64,000 nucleotides of DNA from Corynebacterium poyangense. GTDB taxonomy: Bacteria > Actinomycetota > Actinomycetes > Mycobacteriales > Mycobacteriaceae. Of the stretch, positions 44,459-53,737 are shown one piece after another. A program made the position numbers and the translations under genes. Positions within the stretch are counted from its first letter, which is position 1. Each line of letters opens with the position of its first letter. The stretch is taken from NCBI RefSeq assembly GCF_014522205.1, contig NZ_CP046884.1:248001-312000 (forward strand). The letters are read 5' to 3'. The notes beneath the pieces are model-generated. The model did not search any database. It saw nothing but the letters and a program-made list of their open reading frames with translations, and was not told the DNA's origin.

Positions 44459-45724
44459 GTGGCTCTGGTCGTACAAAAATATGGTGGCTCCTCTTTGGAG
44501 AGTGCCGAACGGATCCGGAATGTAGCTGAACGGATTGTAGCCACCAAGAAGCAGGGGAATGATGTTGTGGTGGTGTGCTCCGCGATGGGAGATACCACCG
44601 ATGACCTCTTAGATTTAGCGGCTCAAGTCAACCCTGTGCCCCCTGCTCGAGAACTTGATATGCTCTTGACCGCAGGAGAGCGGATCTCTAACGCACTGGT
44701 GGCCATGGCTATTGAATCACTGGGAGCGCAGGCACAATCATTTACCGGATCCCAGGCCGGGGTGCTCACCACTGAACGTCACGGCAATGCTCGCATTGTT
44801 GATGTCACCCCAGGAAGAGTGCAAGAGGCCCTAGATCAAGGAAAGATCTGCATCGTTGCCGGGTTCCAAGGAGTAAATAAGGAATCGCGCGATGTCACAA
44901 CCTTAGGGCGGGGAGGATCAGATACCACCGCCGTCGCACTTGCCGCAGCGCTGAAAGCAGACGTCTGTGAGATTTATTCTGATGTTGATGGTGTGTACAC
45001 CGCTGATCCGCGGATAGTGTCTAATGCCAAGAAGCTGGAAAAACTTAGTTTTGAGGAAATGCTGGAACTAGCTGCCGTCGGATCTAAAATTCTGGTACTT
45101 CGCAGCGTTGAGTACGCACGAGCCTTTGATGTGCCGCTGCGCGTCCGATCATCTTATAGTAACGACCCCGGAACACTCGTTGCCGGATCAATGGAGGATA
45201 TTCCTGTGGAAGAAGCAGTACTGACCGGAGTGGCAACCGATAAATCCGAAGCCAAAATCACCGTTTTAGGGATTCCTGATACCCCAGGTGAGGCAGCTAA
45301 GGTATTCCGCGCCCTAGCCGACGCGGAGATCAATATTGACATGGTGCTGCAAAATGTCTCTTCGCTGGAAGATAATACGACAGACATCACGTTTACCTGC
45401 CCCCGTGCCGACGGGCCGCGGGCAATGGAATTACTCAAGAAACTTCAAGCCGAAGGTCATTGGTCCAACGTGCTTTATGATGACCAGGTAGGAAAGGTTT
45501 CCCTCGTGGGGGCAGGAATGAAATCCCACCCTGGGGTGACGGCAGATTTCACCGAAGCTCTGCGTGATGCCGGGGTCAACATTGAGTTGATATCTACCTC
45601 AGAAATCCGTATCTCGGTGCTTATTCGGGAAGATTCGCTAGATACTGCCGCCCGCGCACTTCATGAGAAATTCCAACTCGGTGGGGATGAGGAAGCCATT
45701 GTCTACGCTGGGACTGGCCGTTAG
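44459..45724 (+). CDS. lysC: Aspartokinase
   Basis: The 421-residue product from GTG has the kinase motif [32 protein letters not shown] and two ACT domains from about residue 265 ([34 protein letters not shown]). It phosphorylates aspartate, entering lysine, threonine, methionine and diaminopimelate synthesis, and is inhibited by lysine plus threonine in relatives. In C. glutamicum an internal start makes a separate beta subunit carrying the ACT domains; a similar internal start near codon 250 is plausible here but not provable. AAAGGAAAGG precedes the GTG; asd follows after 74 bases. Confidence 0.96.
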   Translation: MALVVQKYGGSSLESAERIRNVAERIVATKKQGNDVVVVCSAMGDTTDDLLDLAAQVNPVPPARELDMLLTAGERISNALVAMAIESLGAQAQSFTGSQAGVLTTERHGNARIVDVTPGRVQEALDQGKICIVAGFQGVNKESRDVTTLGRGGSDTTAVALAAALKADVCEIYSDVDGVYTADPRIVSNAKKLEKLSFEEMLELAAVGSKILVLRSVEYARAFDVPLRVRSSYSNDPGTLVAGSMEDIPVEEAVLTGVATDKSEAKITVLGIPDTPGEAAKVFRALADAEINIDMVLQNVSSLEDNTTDITFTCPRADGPRAMELLKKLQAEGHWSNVLYDDQVGKVSLVGAGMKSHPGVTADFTEALRDAGVNIELISTSEIRISVLIREDSLDTAARALHEKFQLGGDEEAIVYAGTGR

Positions 45725-45729
45725 ACTGA

Positions 45730-46833
<1,104 letters not shown>

Positions 46834-46847
46834 AGATTCAACCTCAA

Positions 46848-46882
46848 CATAGCCCACTCCTGCCGCTTAGGGGTGGGCTATG
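46848..46882. terminator. Convergent hairpin between asd and the YkvI-like gene
   Basis: CATAGCCCACTCC (46848-46860) pairs with GGGGTGGGCTATG (46870-46882) over 13 positions with one G-U. The right arm forms the last codons of the convergent gene. There is no strong T-run on either side. Confidence 0.55.
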
Positions 46883-48165
46883 CCAGTTTCCTTGTCAATG
46901 TATTGAGGCTCGTAGTCAATGTTCTTATCCTCAATCAGCTCCGCTTCAATTTCCGCTGCCATGGAATCATGAAGCTGTTTGACGTCAATATTGGATTCAT
47001 CCCCGATGCGGCGGATCTCGGCGGCGTTATGGCGTGAAAAGGAATGCCGAGGGTCAAGTTTGCGTCGGACCAAATCTCGGAGACGTTCGCGGCGAGCAGA
47101 CTCTTCGGTTATGCGGGTGCGTCCGCGCAGCCACGCCCAGCTCATGACCCCCATGAGAAGAATGCCGAAGTAGCCGAGAGTGGGGAAGACATAGGCGACG
47201 AGGTCCTTGAAGCCGAAGAACGATAGGCAGAAACCGACGGCGACGGTGAGGACATAGGCGTGGTGGAATTTCTCTGGGAAACGAGTGGTGAGGCGTTTAG
47301 CCAGAGCGTAGAACATAGAGATGCAGGTATTAAAGATCATCAAGTAGATCACTACTGACATGGCTAGACCTAGCCACGGGTGGATCTCTGTGACGATGGT
47401 GAGCATGGGGACGTTGTCTTGCCCGACCTTGTCTACCTTGAGGAATAACGCGATACAGGTCAAGGTGAGGAGGAGAGCGAAAAGAAGACCGCCGAGCAGG
47501 CCGCCGAAACCGGCTGCGCGGGTATCAAGATTAGCGCCGCCAATGACGATGGCCATGGACACACCGACAATGAAGTTAAAGCCAACATAATTTAGCGCCG
47601 AAATGGTCCAATGGGGGAGGGTGGAGGAAACCGTTTCAACGGCAACGTGGTCATAATGCTCAATATCCCAGGGGGTAGTGAACATAGCGTAGACCGCCGC
47701 GATACAGATGAAAATAATGATAAATGGGCTGATGGCGGCGATGATGGTGGCTACTTTGTCAACATCGAGAAAACCGCAGACCAGGGTCATGGCCACCAAT
47801 AAAATAGCGCCAACCCAGGTGGGGAGGCCGAATTGTTGGTTGAGGTTTGCTCCGGCGCCAGCGAACATGATGAAACCGAGGCAGAAAAGAGTCGCGAGAG
47901 TTGCCAGGTCAAGAACCCAACCTAGGGCCTTGGGGCGGCAGATTCTAGCAAAGACGGTAGTGTGATCTCGGGCTTGAAAATAAGACCCCAGTTGGAGGAC
48001 TGCGGCTGCCGGGATGAGCATGAGAAGAGAAGACAGAATAGCTCCCGCGATTCCCCATTTCCCGAAGGAGATAAAGAACTGGAGCATTTCTTGGCCACTG
48101 GCAAAACCAGCTCCAACCACGACGCCAATAAATGCTAAGGCAATAGCGATTGTTCTTTTAAACAT
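46867..48165 (-). CDS. YkvI-like membrane protein
   Basis: From ATG 48165 (MFKRTIAIALAFIGVVVGAG) the protein has 432 residues: about ten to eleven transmembrane helices, then a 100-residue charged cytoplasmic tail (ESARRERLRDLVRRKLDPRH onward). The first helix pattern VGAGFASGQEMLQFF is typical of YkvI-type proteins of the amino-acid transporter superfamily. The upstream open frame adds 15 codons without a good ribosome site. Substrate unknown. Homologues lie between asd and sigC in corynebacteria. Confidence 0.8.
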   Translation of the reverse strand: MFKRTIAIALAFIGVVVGAGFASGQEMLQFFISFGKWGIAGAILSSLLMLIPAAAVLQLGSYFQARDHTTVFARICRPKALGWVLDLATLATLFCLGFIMFAGAGANLNQQFGLPTWVGAILLVAMTLVCGFLDVDKVATIIAAISPFIIIFICIAAVYAMFTTPWDIEHYDHVAVETVSSTLPHWTISALNYVGFNFIVGVSMAIVIGGANLDTRAAGFGGLLGGLLFALLLTLTCIALFLKVDKVGQDNVPMLTIVTEIHPWLGLAMSVVIYLMIFNTCISMFYALAKRLTTRFPEKFHHAYVLTVAVGFCLSFFGFKDLVAYVFPTLGYFGILLMGVMSWAWLRGRTRITEESARRERLRDLVRRKLDPRHSFSRHNAAEIRRIGDESNIDVKQLHDSMAAEIEAELIEDKNIDYEPQYIDKETGIAHP

Positions 48166-48318
48166 TGGTGATAACGCCCCTTTCAGAGGGATATTCAACC
48201 GAAAAACCATGAAAGGCGGAAATAAAAAGGAGATGAGGCGGGGACTTTTTCCTTGTCAGTGAACAAAGAAAATAGTCGCTGGCTTTGGAAATAACAGTGC
48301 GATAACAATTTTGTGATT

Positions 48319-48888
48319 TTAGTGGGGGAGGTCTTCTATCTGAGTAGCTTCCACGAGATCCTTGCGGGCGCGGGCAACCCGGGAACGAATTGTTCCTACC
48401 CGCACCCCGGCGATACGAGCGGCTTCTTCATAGGTGTATCCGAGCACTTGGGTCAGGATCAAAGCTTCTCGACGCTCAGCGGGTAGCTGATTGATCACGG
48501 TGCGGGCATCAATCCAAGCGGACCAGGTGGCGGAGTCCGTTCCTTCATCCGGCGTGGCGGAGGCGATATCTTCATAATCGGTGGCGGATTTACGCGGGCG
48601 GGCCATGTCATGGCGAATATTGTCTACCCACACCCGACGGGCAAGAGAGAGGAGCCAGGTGCGGGCGGAACTTCGGGCAGCGAACCGAGGGAGGGCGCTT
48701 AAGACCCGAAGATACGTCTCTTGGGTGAGGTCATCTGCACACTCTCGGCCGCCTAAGTGCGCGAGGAGGCGCCATACGTCATCTTGGGTAGCGCGGATGA
48801 ACTGTGCTAGAGCTTCGCGGTCCCCGCGCCCGGCAGCTAAAGCAAGGCGCGTGACCTGCTCATCATCATCGCGCGCGGAGGAGTTCAC
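48319..48888 (-). CDS. sigC: ECF-type RNA polymerase sigma factor SigC
   Basis: The 189-residue protein has sigma region 2 (DDLTQETYLRVLSALPRF, then WLLSLARRVWVDNIRHDMAR) and region 4 (LPAERREALILTQVLGYTYE and EAARIAGVRVGTIRSRVARA), with no region 3, as in group IV sigma factors. No anti-sigma gene is adjacent. Its location directly before katA matches sigC in C. glutamicum, where it has been tied to respiratory-chain control; whether it acts on katA here is unknown. GTG start. Confidence 0.9.
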   Translation of the reverse strand: MNSSARDDDEQVTRLALAAGRGDREALAQFIRATQDDVWRLLAHLGGRECADDLTQETYLRVLSALPRFAARSSARTWLLSLARRVWVDNIRHDMARPRKSATDYEDIASATPDEGTDSATWSAWIDARTVINQLPAERREALILTQVLGYTYEEAARIAGVRVGTIRSRVARARKDLVEATQIEDLPH

Positions 48889-49068
48889 AAGCTAAGACAA
48901 TACCAGTCTCGTTGTTCGGGGTGAGCACACTGAACCAAGGATAACCTATTAAAAGGAGAAGATTAAAAAGTTTTACCTTGCGCCGCCGGGGTGGGCGGGG
49001 TAGGCTATCAATGGAACTCGAAAGATAAGCACAACCTGTAAAAGATTTGATAGAGAAAGAGGTTTCTC

Positions 49069-50637
49069 ATGGCTGATCAGCCCAATCAGCAATCCTCTGC
49101 TGCAGATGAGATTCTGGAAAAAGGACTCTCTCCCAGTCAGAGCACTCCTACTCGTCGCTTGGCCGGAGCCCCGGTGGCGAGCGAGAACATTTCTATTACC
49201 GCTGGCCCGCAAGGCCCCAATGTGCTCAATGATATTCATCTCATTGAAAAATTGGCGCACTTTAACCGGGAGCGGGTTCCGGAGCGTAACCCTCACGCCA
49301 AGGGCCACGGCGCTTTTGGTGAGTTGCATATCACTCATGACGTGTCCCAGTACACCAAAGCCGCGCTCTTCCAGAAAGGGACCGTGACTCCGATGGTGGC
49401 TCGGTTCTCGACCGTCGCTGGTGAGCAAGGTTCTCCGGATACCTGGCGCGACGTCCACGGCTTTGCGTTGCGTTTCTATACCACCGAAGGAAACTACGAC
49501 ATTGTGGGGAATAACACCCCAACGTTCTTCCTTCGTGACGGGATTAAATTCCCGGACTTCATTCACTCACAGAAACGCACCCAGGGTTCGCACCTCCGTG
49601 ATGCGGATATGCAGTGGGATTTCTGGACCCGCACGCCGGAATCTGCTCATCAGGTGACGTATTTGATGGGAGACCGAGGTACCCCGAAGACCAGCCGTCA
49701 CCAAGATGGCTTTGGCTCCCACACCTTCCAGTGGATCAACGCCGAAGGAACCCCGGTGTGGGTGAAATACCACTTCAAGACCCGTCAGGGGTGGGAGTGC
49801 TTCACCGATGCTGAGGCCGAGGAGATGGTGGGTAAGAACACTGACTACCACCGCCAAGATCTCTATGAGGCTATTGAGCGAGGCGACTACCCCGTCTGGG
49901 ATGTCAAGGTGCAGATAATGCCGGTGGAGGAGGCGGAAAGCTACCGTTTCAACCCCTTTGACCTCACGAAGACGTGGTCCCAGAAGGACTACCCGCTGCA
50001 TGATGTCGGATACTTTGTGCTCAACCGCAACCCGCGGAACTTCTTTGCTCAAATTGAGCAACTGGCCCTCGACCCCAGCAACATTGTTCCCGGGGTGGGG
50101 CTATCACCGGACCGGATGCTTCAAGCCCGCGTCTTTGCCTACGCTGACGCCCACCGTTACCGCATTGGGCCTAACTACCACCAATTGCCGGTTAATCAGC
50201 CCCTGGTGGCTCGTAACACCTACAGCCATGAAGGTCCCATGAACTACCTCTTCCATGATGGGGACCAGCCGGTTTATAGCCCCAACCGGACCGAGCGAGT
50301 AGCCGGTTACCTTGATGATGGAGAAACCTCATCATCAGGGAAGACCTATGGGGTAGCTGAGGACCTCTATATTGCGGTGGATGCTCATGGCAATGACCTG
50401 ACTCGTGCCGCTTATGTGCAGCACCCCGAGGATGATGACTTCATTCAACCGGGAATCCTCTACCGAGAAGTCATGGATGACGCTGCCAAAGAACGCCTGG
50501 CAGATAACATCACTGGTGCCATGCAGGGAGTCAGCGAACGAGTAGAACAGCAGTGCTACCACTACTGGGACCAGGTCGATGAAAACCTTGGCAAGCGAGT
50601 ACGCGAGCTTTTTGCGGAGAAGAAACAGCAAAGCTAA
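49069..50637 (+). CDS. katA: Catalase (monofunctional, heme)
   Basis: The 522-residue catalase has the distal His in ERNPHAKGHGAFGELHITHD, Asn in NNTPTFFLRDGIKFPDF, and the proximal heme-ligand Tyr in ARVFAYADAHRYRIGPNY. It decomposes hydrogen peroxide in the cytoplasm. ATG preceded by AGAGG. The 180 bases between it and divergent sigC hold both promoters; I did not find a clear operator. Confidence 0.96.
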   Translation: MADQPNQQSSAADEILEKGLSPSQSTPTRRLAGAPVASENISITAGPQGPNVLNDIHLIEKLAHFNRERVPERNPHAKGHGAFGELHITHDVSQYTKAALFQKGTVTPMVARFSTVAGEQGSPDTWRDVHGFALRFYTTEGNYDIVGNNTPTFFLRDGIKFPDFIHSQKRTQGSHLRDADMQWDFWTRTPESAHQVTYLMGDRGTPKTSRHQDGFGSHTFQWINAEGTPVWVKYHFKTRQGWECFTDAEAEEMVGKNTDYHRQDLYEAIERGDYPVWDVKVQIMPVEEAESYRFNPFDLTKTWSQKDYPLHDVGYFVLNRNPRNFFAQIEQLALDPSNIVPGVGLSPDRMLQARVFAYADAHRYRIGPNYHQLPVNQPLVARNTYSHEGPMNYLFHDGDQPVYSPNRTERVAGYLDDGETSSSGKTYGVAEDLYIAVDAHGNDLTRAAYVQHPEDDDFIQPGILYREVMDDAAKERLADNITGAMQGVSERVEQQCYHYWDQVDENLGKRVRELFAEKKQQS

Positions 50638-50700
50638 GGTGACTCCGCCCGGCAACCCGGGCACCCTTTCCCCTATTCCCCCGAACCGAAGCCTGAAACC

Positions 50701-51078
50701 CTAGGCGTGGTGTTCGGGGGATTCGTCTTCTCCCTCTAATTCCTTTTCCTGGAGAGACATGGGGTCCGACCCCGGATCCACAATAGTGACACCATGAATA
50801 GAGCGGGCGATATAGAAACTTCCTACCGCGCAGATCACCCACACCCCCGCCACGGCAATGAGGGCACGAATCAGATGACTGGCATCAAAGCCGTGGAGAT
50901 TAAAATCGCGGATCAATTTAGCGATCAACAAGGCAGGAATTGCCAGAGACGTCGTCGGACCTAAAACATTAACCCTGGTCAAGGCATCTGGAGCCCGCCA
51001 CAATAAGGCGCAGGTAGTGACCACCAACAGAGTGGCGATAATCGCTAGCGCGGCAATAAGAACCTCATAACCAGCCAA
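50701..51078 (-). CDS. mrpG: Na+(K+)/H+ antiporter subunit G
   Basis: The 125-residue protein has three transmembrane helices and the MnhG/MrpG hallmark WRAPDALTRVNVLGPTTSLA, ending with an acidic tail. It is the last gene of the six-gene Mrp operon, 2 bases after mrpF. Mrp complexes exchange cytoplasmic Na+ for external H+ and need all subunits. Confidence 0.88.
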   Translation of the reverse strand: MAGYEVLIAALAIIATLLVVTTCALLWRAPDALTRVNVLGPTTSLAIPALLIAKLIRDFNLHGFDASHLIRALIAVAGVWVICAVGSFYIARSIHGVTIVDPGSDPMSLQEKELEGEDESPEHHA

Positions 51079-51080
51079 CT

Positions 51081-51353
51081 TTAACGCCTCCCCTGGGAAA
51101 TAATACGGGCCATAGACAATGTAGGAAGCACCCCAGCGGAAACCGCGCCGAGCATGGCAATTTCATAGGACACAGAGGTGTCATTGTCTAAAGTCCACAG
51201 GAAATACAGACACAACATGCCGTAGAAGATCATGTCTGACAAGACAGCCCGAGACATCCAATCCTGGGTCCGCAGAACAAGAATTAAGGAAATCACTAAG
51301 GTCGTGGCAATAATGATCCCACAGCAGGTGAGGATAGTTTCTAATAAAGTCAT
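51081..51353 (-). CDS. mrpF: Na+(K+)/H+ antiporter subunit F
   Basis: The 90-residue, three-helix subunit has the pattern RTQDWMSRAVLSDMIFYG, in which MrpF normally has GPTxxDRVVALD; here the central Asp is kept. Its start overlaps the mrpE end by one base. Confidence 0.85.
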   Translation of the reverse strand: MTLLETILTCCGIIIATTLVISLILVLRTQDWMSRAVLSDMIFYGMLCLYFLWTLDNDTSVSYEIAMLGAVSAGVLPTLSMARIISQGRR

Positions 51354-51793
51354 TATTTCTCCTCAGCCTCGGTTGGTCTCGGTAACGTGGCATAGGGAGG
51401 ATGGGCCCAGAAACGTTGGTCAAGGACCCGTTCACCCGGACCCTGGCCGGGGGCTCCATGGTCAATGGAACGGACATGAGGGGCCATCCGGGCTTCCATA
51501 TCAGCCAATCCAGCCACCACGTCAGTGGGGTCTTCTCCCAGCACTGCGTGAACTAATAACTGGTGCGGCCCACCGGGGGATTCAGGCTCTCGCAAGCCGA
51601 GGGACAGCGTGGAGGGAGTCATGGTGATAGAAGAGGTAAACCAGAAAATCTCCCACGACGTAGTAACCCGGAGCGGATACACCACAATCACCGGTTGAAT
51701 AGGGTTTCCTGGAGTTAAACCGCGCACAATAAGCTGGATGCCAGAAACCACGATTTCCTTGATTAGCCAGGGGATATAGAAAAGTACGTGCAT
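51353..51793 (-). CDS. mrpE: Na+(K+)/H+ antiporter subunit E
   Basis: The 146-residue membrane protein has the MrpE features: two hydrophobic N-terminal segments (IPWLIKEIVVSGIQLIVRGL), an extramembrane part with STLSLGLREP and the terminal HAVLGEDPTDVVAG element. It lies 4 bases after mrpD. Confidence 0.85.
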   Translation of the reverse strand: MHVLFYIPWLIKEIVVSGIQLIVRGLTPGNPIQPVIVVYPLRVTTSWEIFWFTSSITMTPSTLSLGLREPESPGGPHQLLVHAVLGEDPTDVVAGLADMEARMAPHVRSIDHGAPGQGPGERVLDQRFWAHPPYATLPRPTEAEEK

Positions 51794-51797
51794 GGTG

Positions 51798-53321
51798 TTA
51801 CCGTCCTAGCTCACTGATATTGGGTACGCCGACGGGAGTATCACCCAGGACTGCATGTTGGTAATCTCCGACGTCGAGAAGCCCATCGGTTGCTGTCAAC
51901 GTGTAGTTGATGAGTGGGCCGGCTAAGAAGAACATTGCTAGAGAGATGAGGATTAAGACCCCGCTAGGGGCGATGAGCGCGCCGGGGATGGATAAGGACT
52001 CCGGGTAGCGATCTGCACCTATGGCTTTGCCCCAGAAGACTTTTCGCCACACCCGGAGCATACTGAGCAGAGCGCCGAAGGAAGCAACGATGATCACTGA
52101 GATCACTAGCCATGCGGCGGAGCTTTCTTGGCGGACGACGCTGATGACGATATAGACCTTGCCCCACAGCCCGGAGAACGGTGGGAAGCCCACCACCGAA
52201 AATGCGCCGGCGGCAAAAATGGTGGCGAGGAGTTTGTCTCTGCGGGCCAAGCCGGAGAGCTTCTTGAGAAGACCAGTGCCGTAGGTTTCTTCGATGGCGC
52301 CGGAGGCGAGAACCAAGGACCCCACGGTCACCATGTGGTGAATGGTGTAAAGCAAACCGGCTGCCAGAGCTCGTTGGGGATGATCTGTACAGAAAGCGAG
52401 CACCACCAGGATCATGGGCATACCATTGACCATTTGATAAGCCAGGACCCGGCGAATGGAGTTTTCCGCTAACCCGGCGAAACCGCCAATGAGCATGGAG
52501 ATCACCATGATGGTGATGATGAGCCAGTTCCAGCGTGGATCGAGCCCAAAAATCACCACGTAGATGCGGAACAACATGTAGACACCGACTTTGGTGTGGA
52601 GGCCAGAGAATAACCCCATCACCGCAGCAGAGGTACCGGGGTAGGTGCGAGGAAGCCAAGTGTGGAGCGGAAACACGCCAGCTTTGGCGGCGATGGCGGT
52701 AACAACCACGCCGAGGGCTAGGACTGCGGGGCCGTGGCCGGCGCCCACCCCGGCGAGCGCCGGGATGTTGACGGTGCCGACCACGCCGTAGAGCAAGCCC
52801 ACACCAACCACGAGCACCGTGGAGGCGGAGAGATTGACGAGAACGAAGGTGCGGCCACCGGCTAGCCGGGACCAGGTTCCGGACATGGCGATTAACCCGT
52901 AGGAGGGAAGCAGCATAACCTCGATGAAGACGAAGAAGTTGAAAAGATCAGCGGTGAGGAGAGCACCGTTGACGCCGGTGACCAGCATGAGGGTGAGGGA
53001 AGCATAATAGCGAGAGGATGTTTCACCGGCTATGGTGGCAAACCAGTTAGCGCACACCGCTATGAGCCCGGTGCTGATGATCATGATGGCGGAAAACGTA
53101 TCCGCTGCGAAGGGAATAGCTACTCCGCCTTCATATAGCCCAACATTATGGGCGATAGCGCCGTGGGTGGCGGTATAGGAAAAGAGGAAACCTCCAGCCA
53201 CCATGCTGATGAGCGGGATGATGATGTGGATGCCGTCGCGGAGGAACCGCCACGGAAGAAGAAGTGCGATGGCACTGGAGATTAGGGGAATGGCAACAAA
53301 AAGCGGCAGGAATACACCCAT
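51798..53321 (-). CDS. mrpD: Na+(K+)/H+ antiporter subunit D (NuoN-like)
   Basis: The 507-residue proton-translocating subunit resembles complex I NuoM/N: about 14 helices with MLLPSYGLIAMSGTW, the conserved Lys in AAKAGVFPLHTWLPRTYPGT and a downstream FSGLHTKVGVYMLFR. Its start overlaps the mrpC stop by one base. Confidence 0.93.
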   Translation of the reverse strand: MGVFLPLFVAIPLISSAIALLLPWRFLRDGIHIIIPLISMVAGGFLFSYTATHGAIAHNVGLYEGGVAIPFAADTFSAIMIISTGLIAVCANWFATIAGETSSRYYASLTLMLVTGVNGALLTADLFNFFVFIEVMLLPSYGLIAMSGTWSRLAGGRTFVLVNLSASTVLVVGVGLLYGVVGTVNIPALAGVGAGHGPAVLALGVVVTAIAAKAGVFPLHTWLPRTYPGTSAAVMGLFSGLHTKVGVYMLFRIYVVIFGLDPRWNWLIITIMVISMLIGGFAGLAENSIRRVLAYQMVNGMPMILVVLAFCTDHPQRALAAGLLYTIHHMVTVGSLVLASGAIEETYGTGLLKKLSGLARRDKLLATIFAAGAFSVVGFPPFSGLWGKVYIVISVVRQESSAAWLVISVIIVASFGALLSMLRVWRKVFWGKAIGADRYPESLSIPGALIAPSGVLILISLAMFFLAGPLINYTLTATDGLLDVGDYQHAVLGDTPVGVPNISELGR

Positions 53322-53737
53322 TAGGAGCGCACCTCCCGGTGAGTACTAGCAGTCTGGTGCGCCAAACTGGCCTTTCTTTCTATCCGACGCCCAGCCGTGT
53401 CAATGGTAGAGGGGCCGTCCTCGGCTAAGCGTTCGGGAACTTGAGTGTCATCATTGGTGCCCAACGCAGACATAGTGAGCAAGATGGTGGTTACAGCCAT
53501 GGAAATGACGATGGCCGTGAGAACAAACGCCTGGGGGAGAGGATCAGCTATTTCTGCTGCCGGGGTGCGGTCCATAAAAGGCTCCCCGCGCCAGGCCCCG
53601 ACCCCCGTGGCAAGCAAGAGCAAATTTGCGGCATGGCTAATAAGGCCAATCCCAAGAATGAGACGAACCATGCCTCGGGTCAAAATCAAGTACACCCCGC
53701 CGGCGACGAGGATACTAATGCTTAACGCAATAATCAC
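53321..53737 (-). CDS. mrpC: Na+(K+)/H+ antiporter subunit C (NuoK-like)
   Basis: The 138-residue protein has three NuoK-like helices (LSISILVAGGVYLILTRG; LIGLIS-type GIGLISHAANLLLLATG; LTAIVISMAVTTILL) followed by a 45-residue cytoplasmic tail that is longer than in most MrpC proteins. It overlaps mrpA by 4 bases. Confidence 0.92.
   Translation of the reverse strand: MIIALSISILVAGGVYLILTRGMVRLILGIGLISHAANLLLLATGVGAWRGEPFMDRTPAAEIADPLPQAFVLTAIVISMAVTTILLTMSALGTNDDTQVPERLAEDGPSTIDTAGRRIERKASLAHQTASTHREVRS

Noticed and set aside
44291..44476. N-terminal extension of the DMT transporter
   Set aside because: The extension is not membrane-like and overlaps the lysC start region; GTG 44290 begins directly before the first helix.
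51964..52659. 231-residue ORF antisense-frame within mrpD
   Set aside because: It lies wholly within mrpD on the same strand but in another frame, with Arg/His-rich shadow composition.
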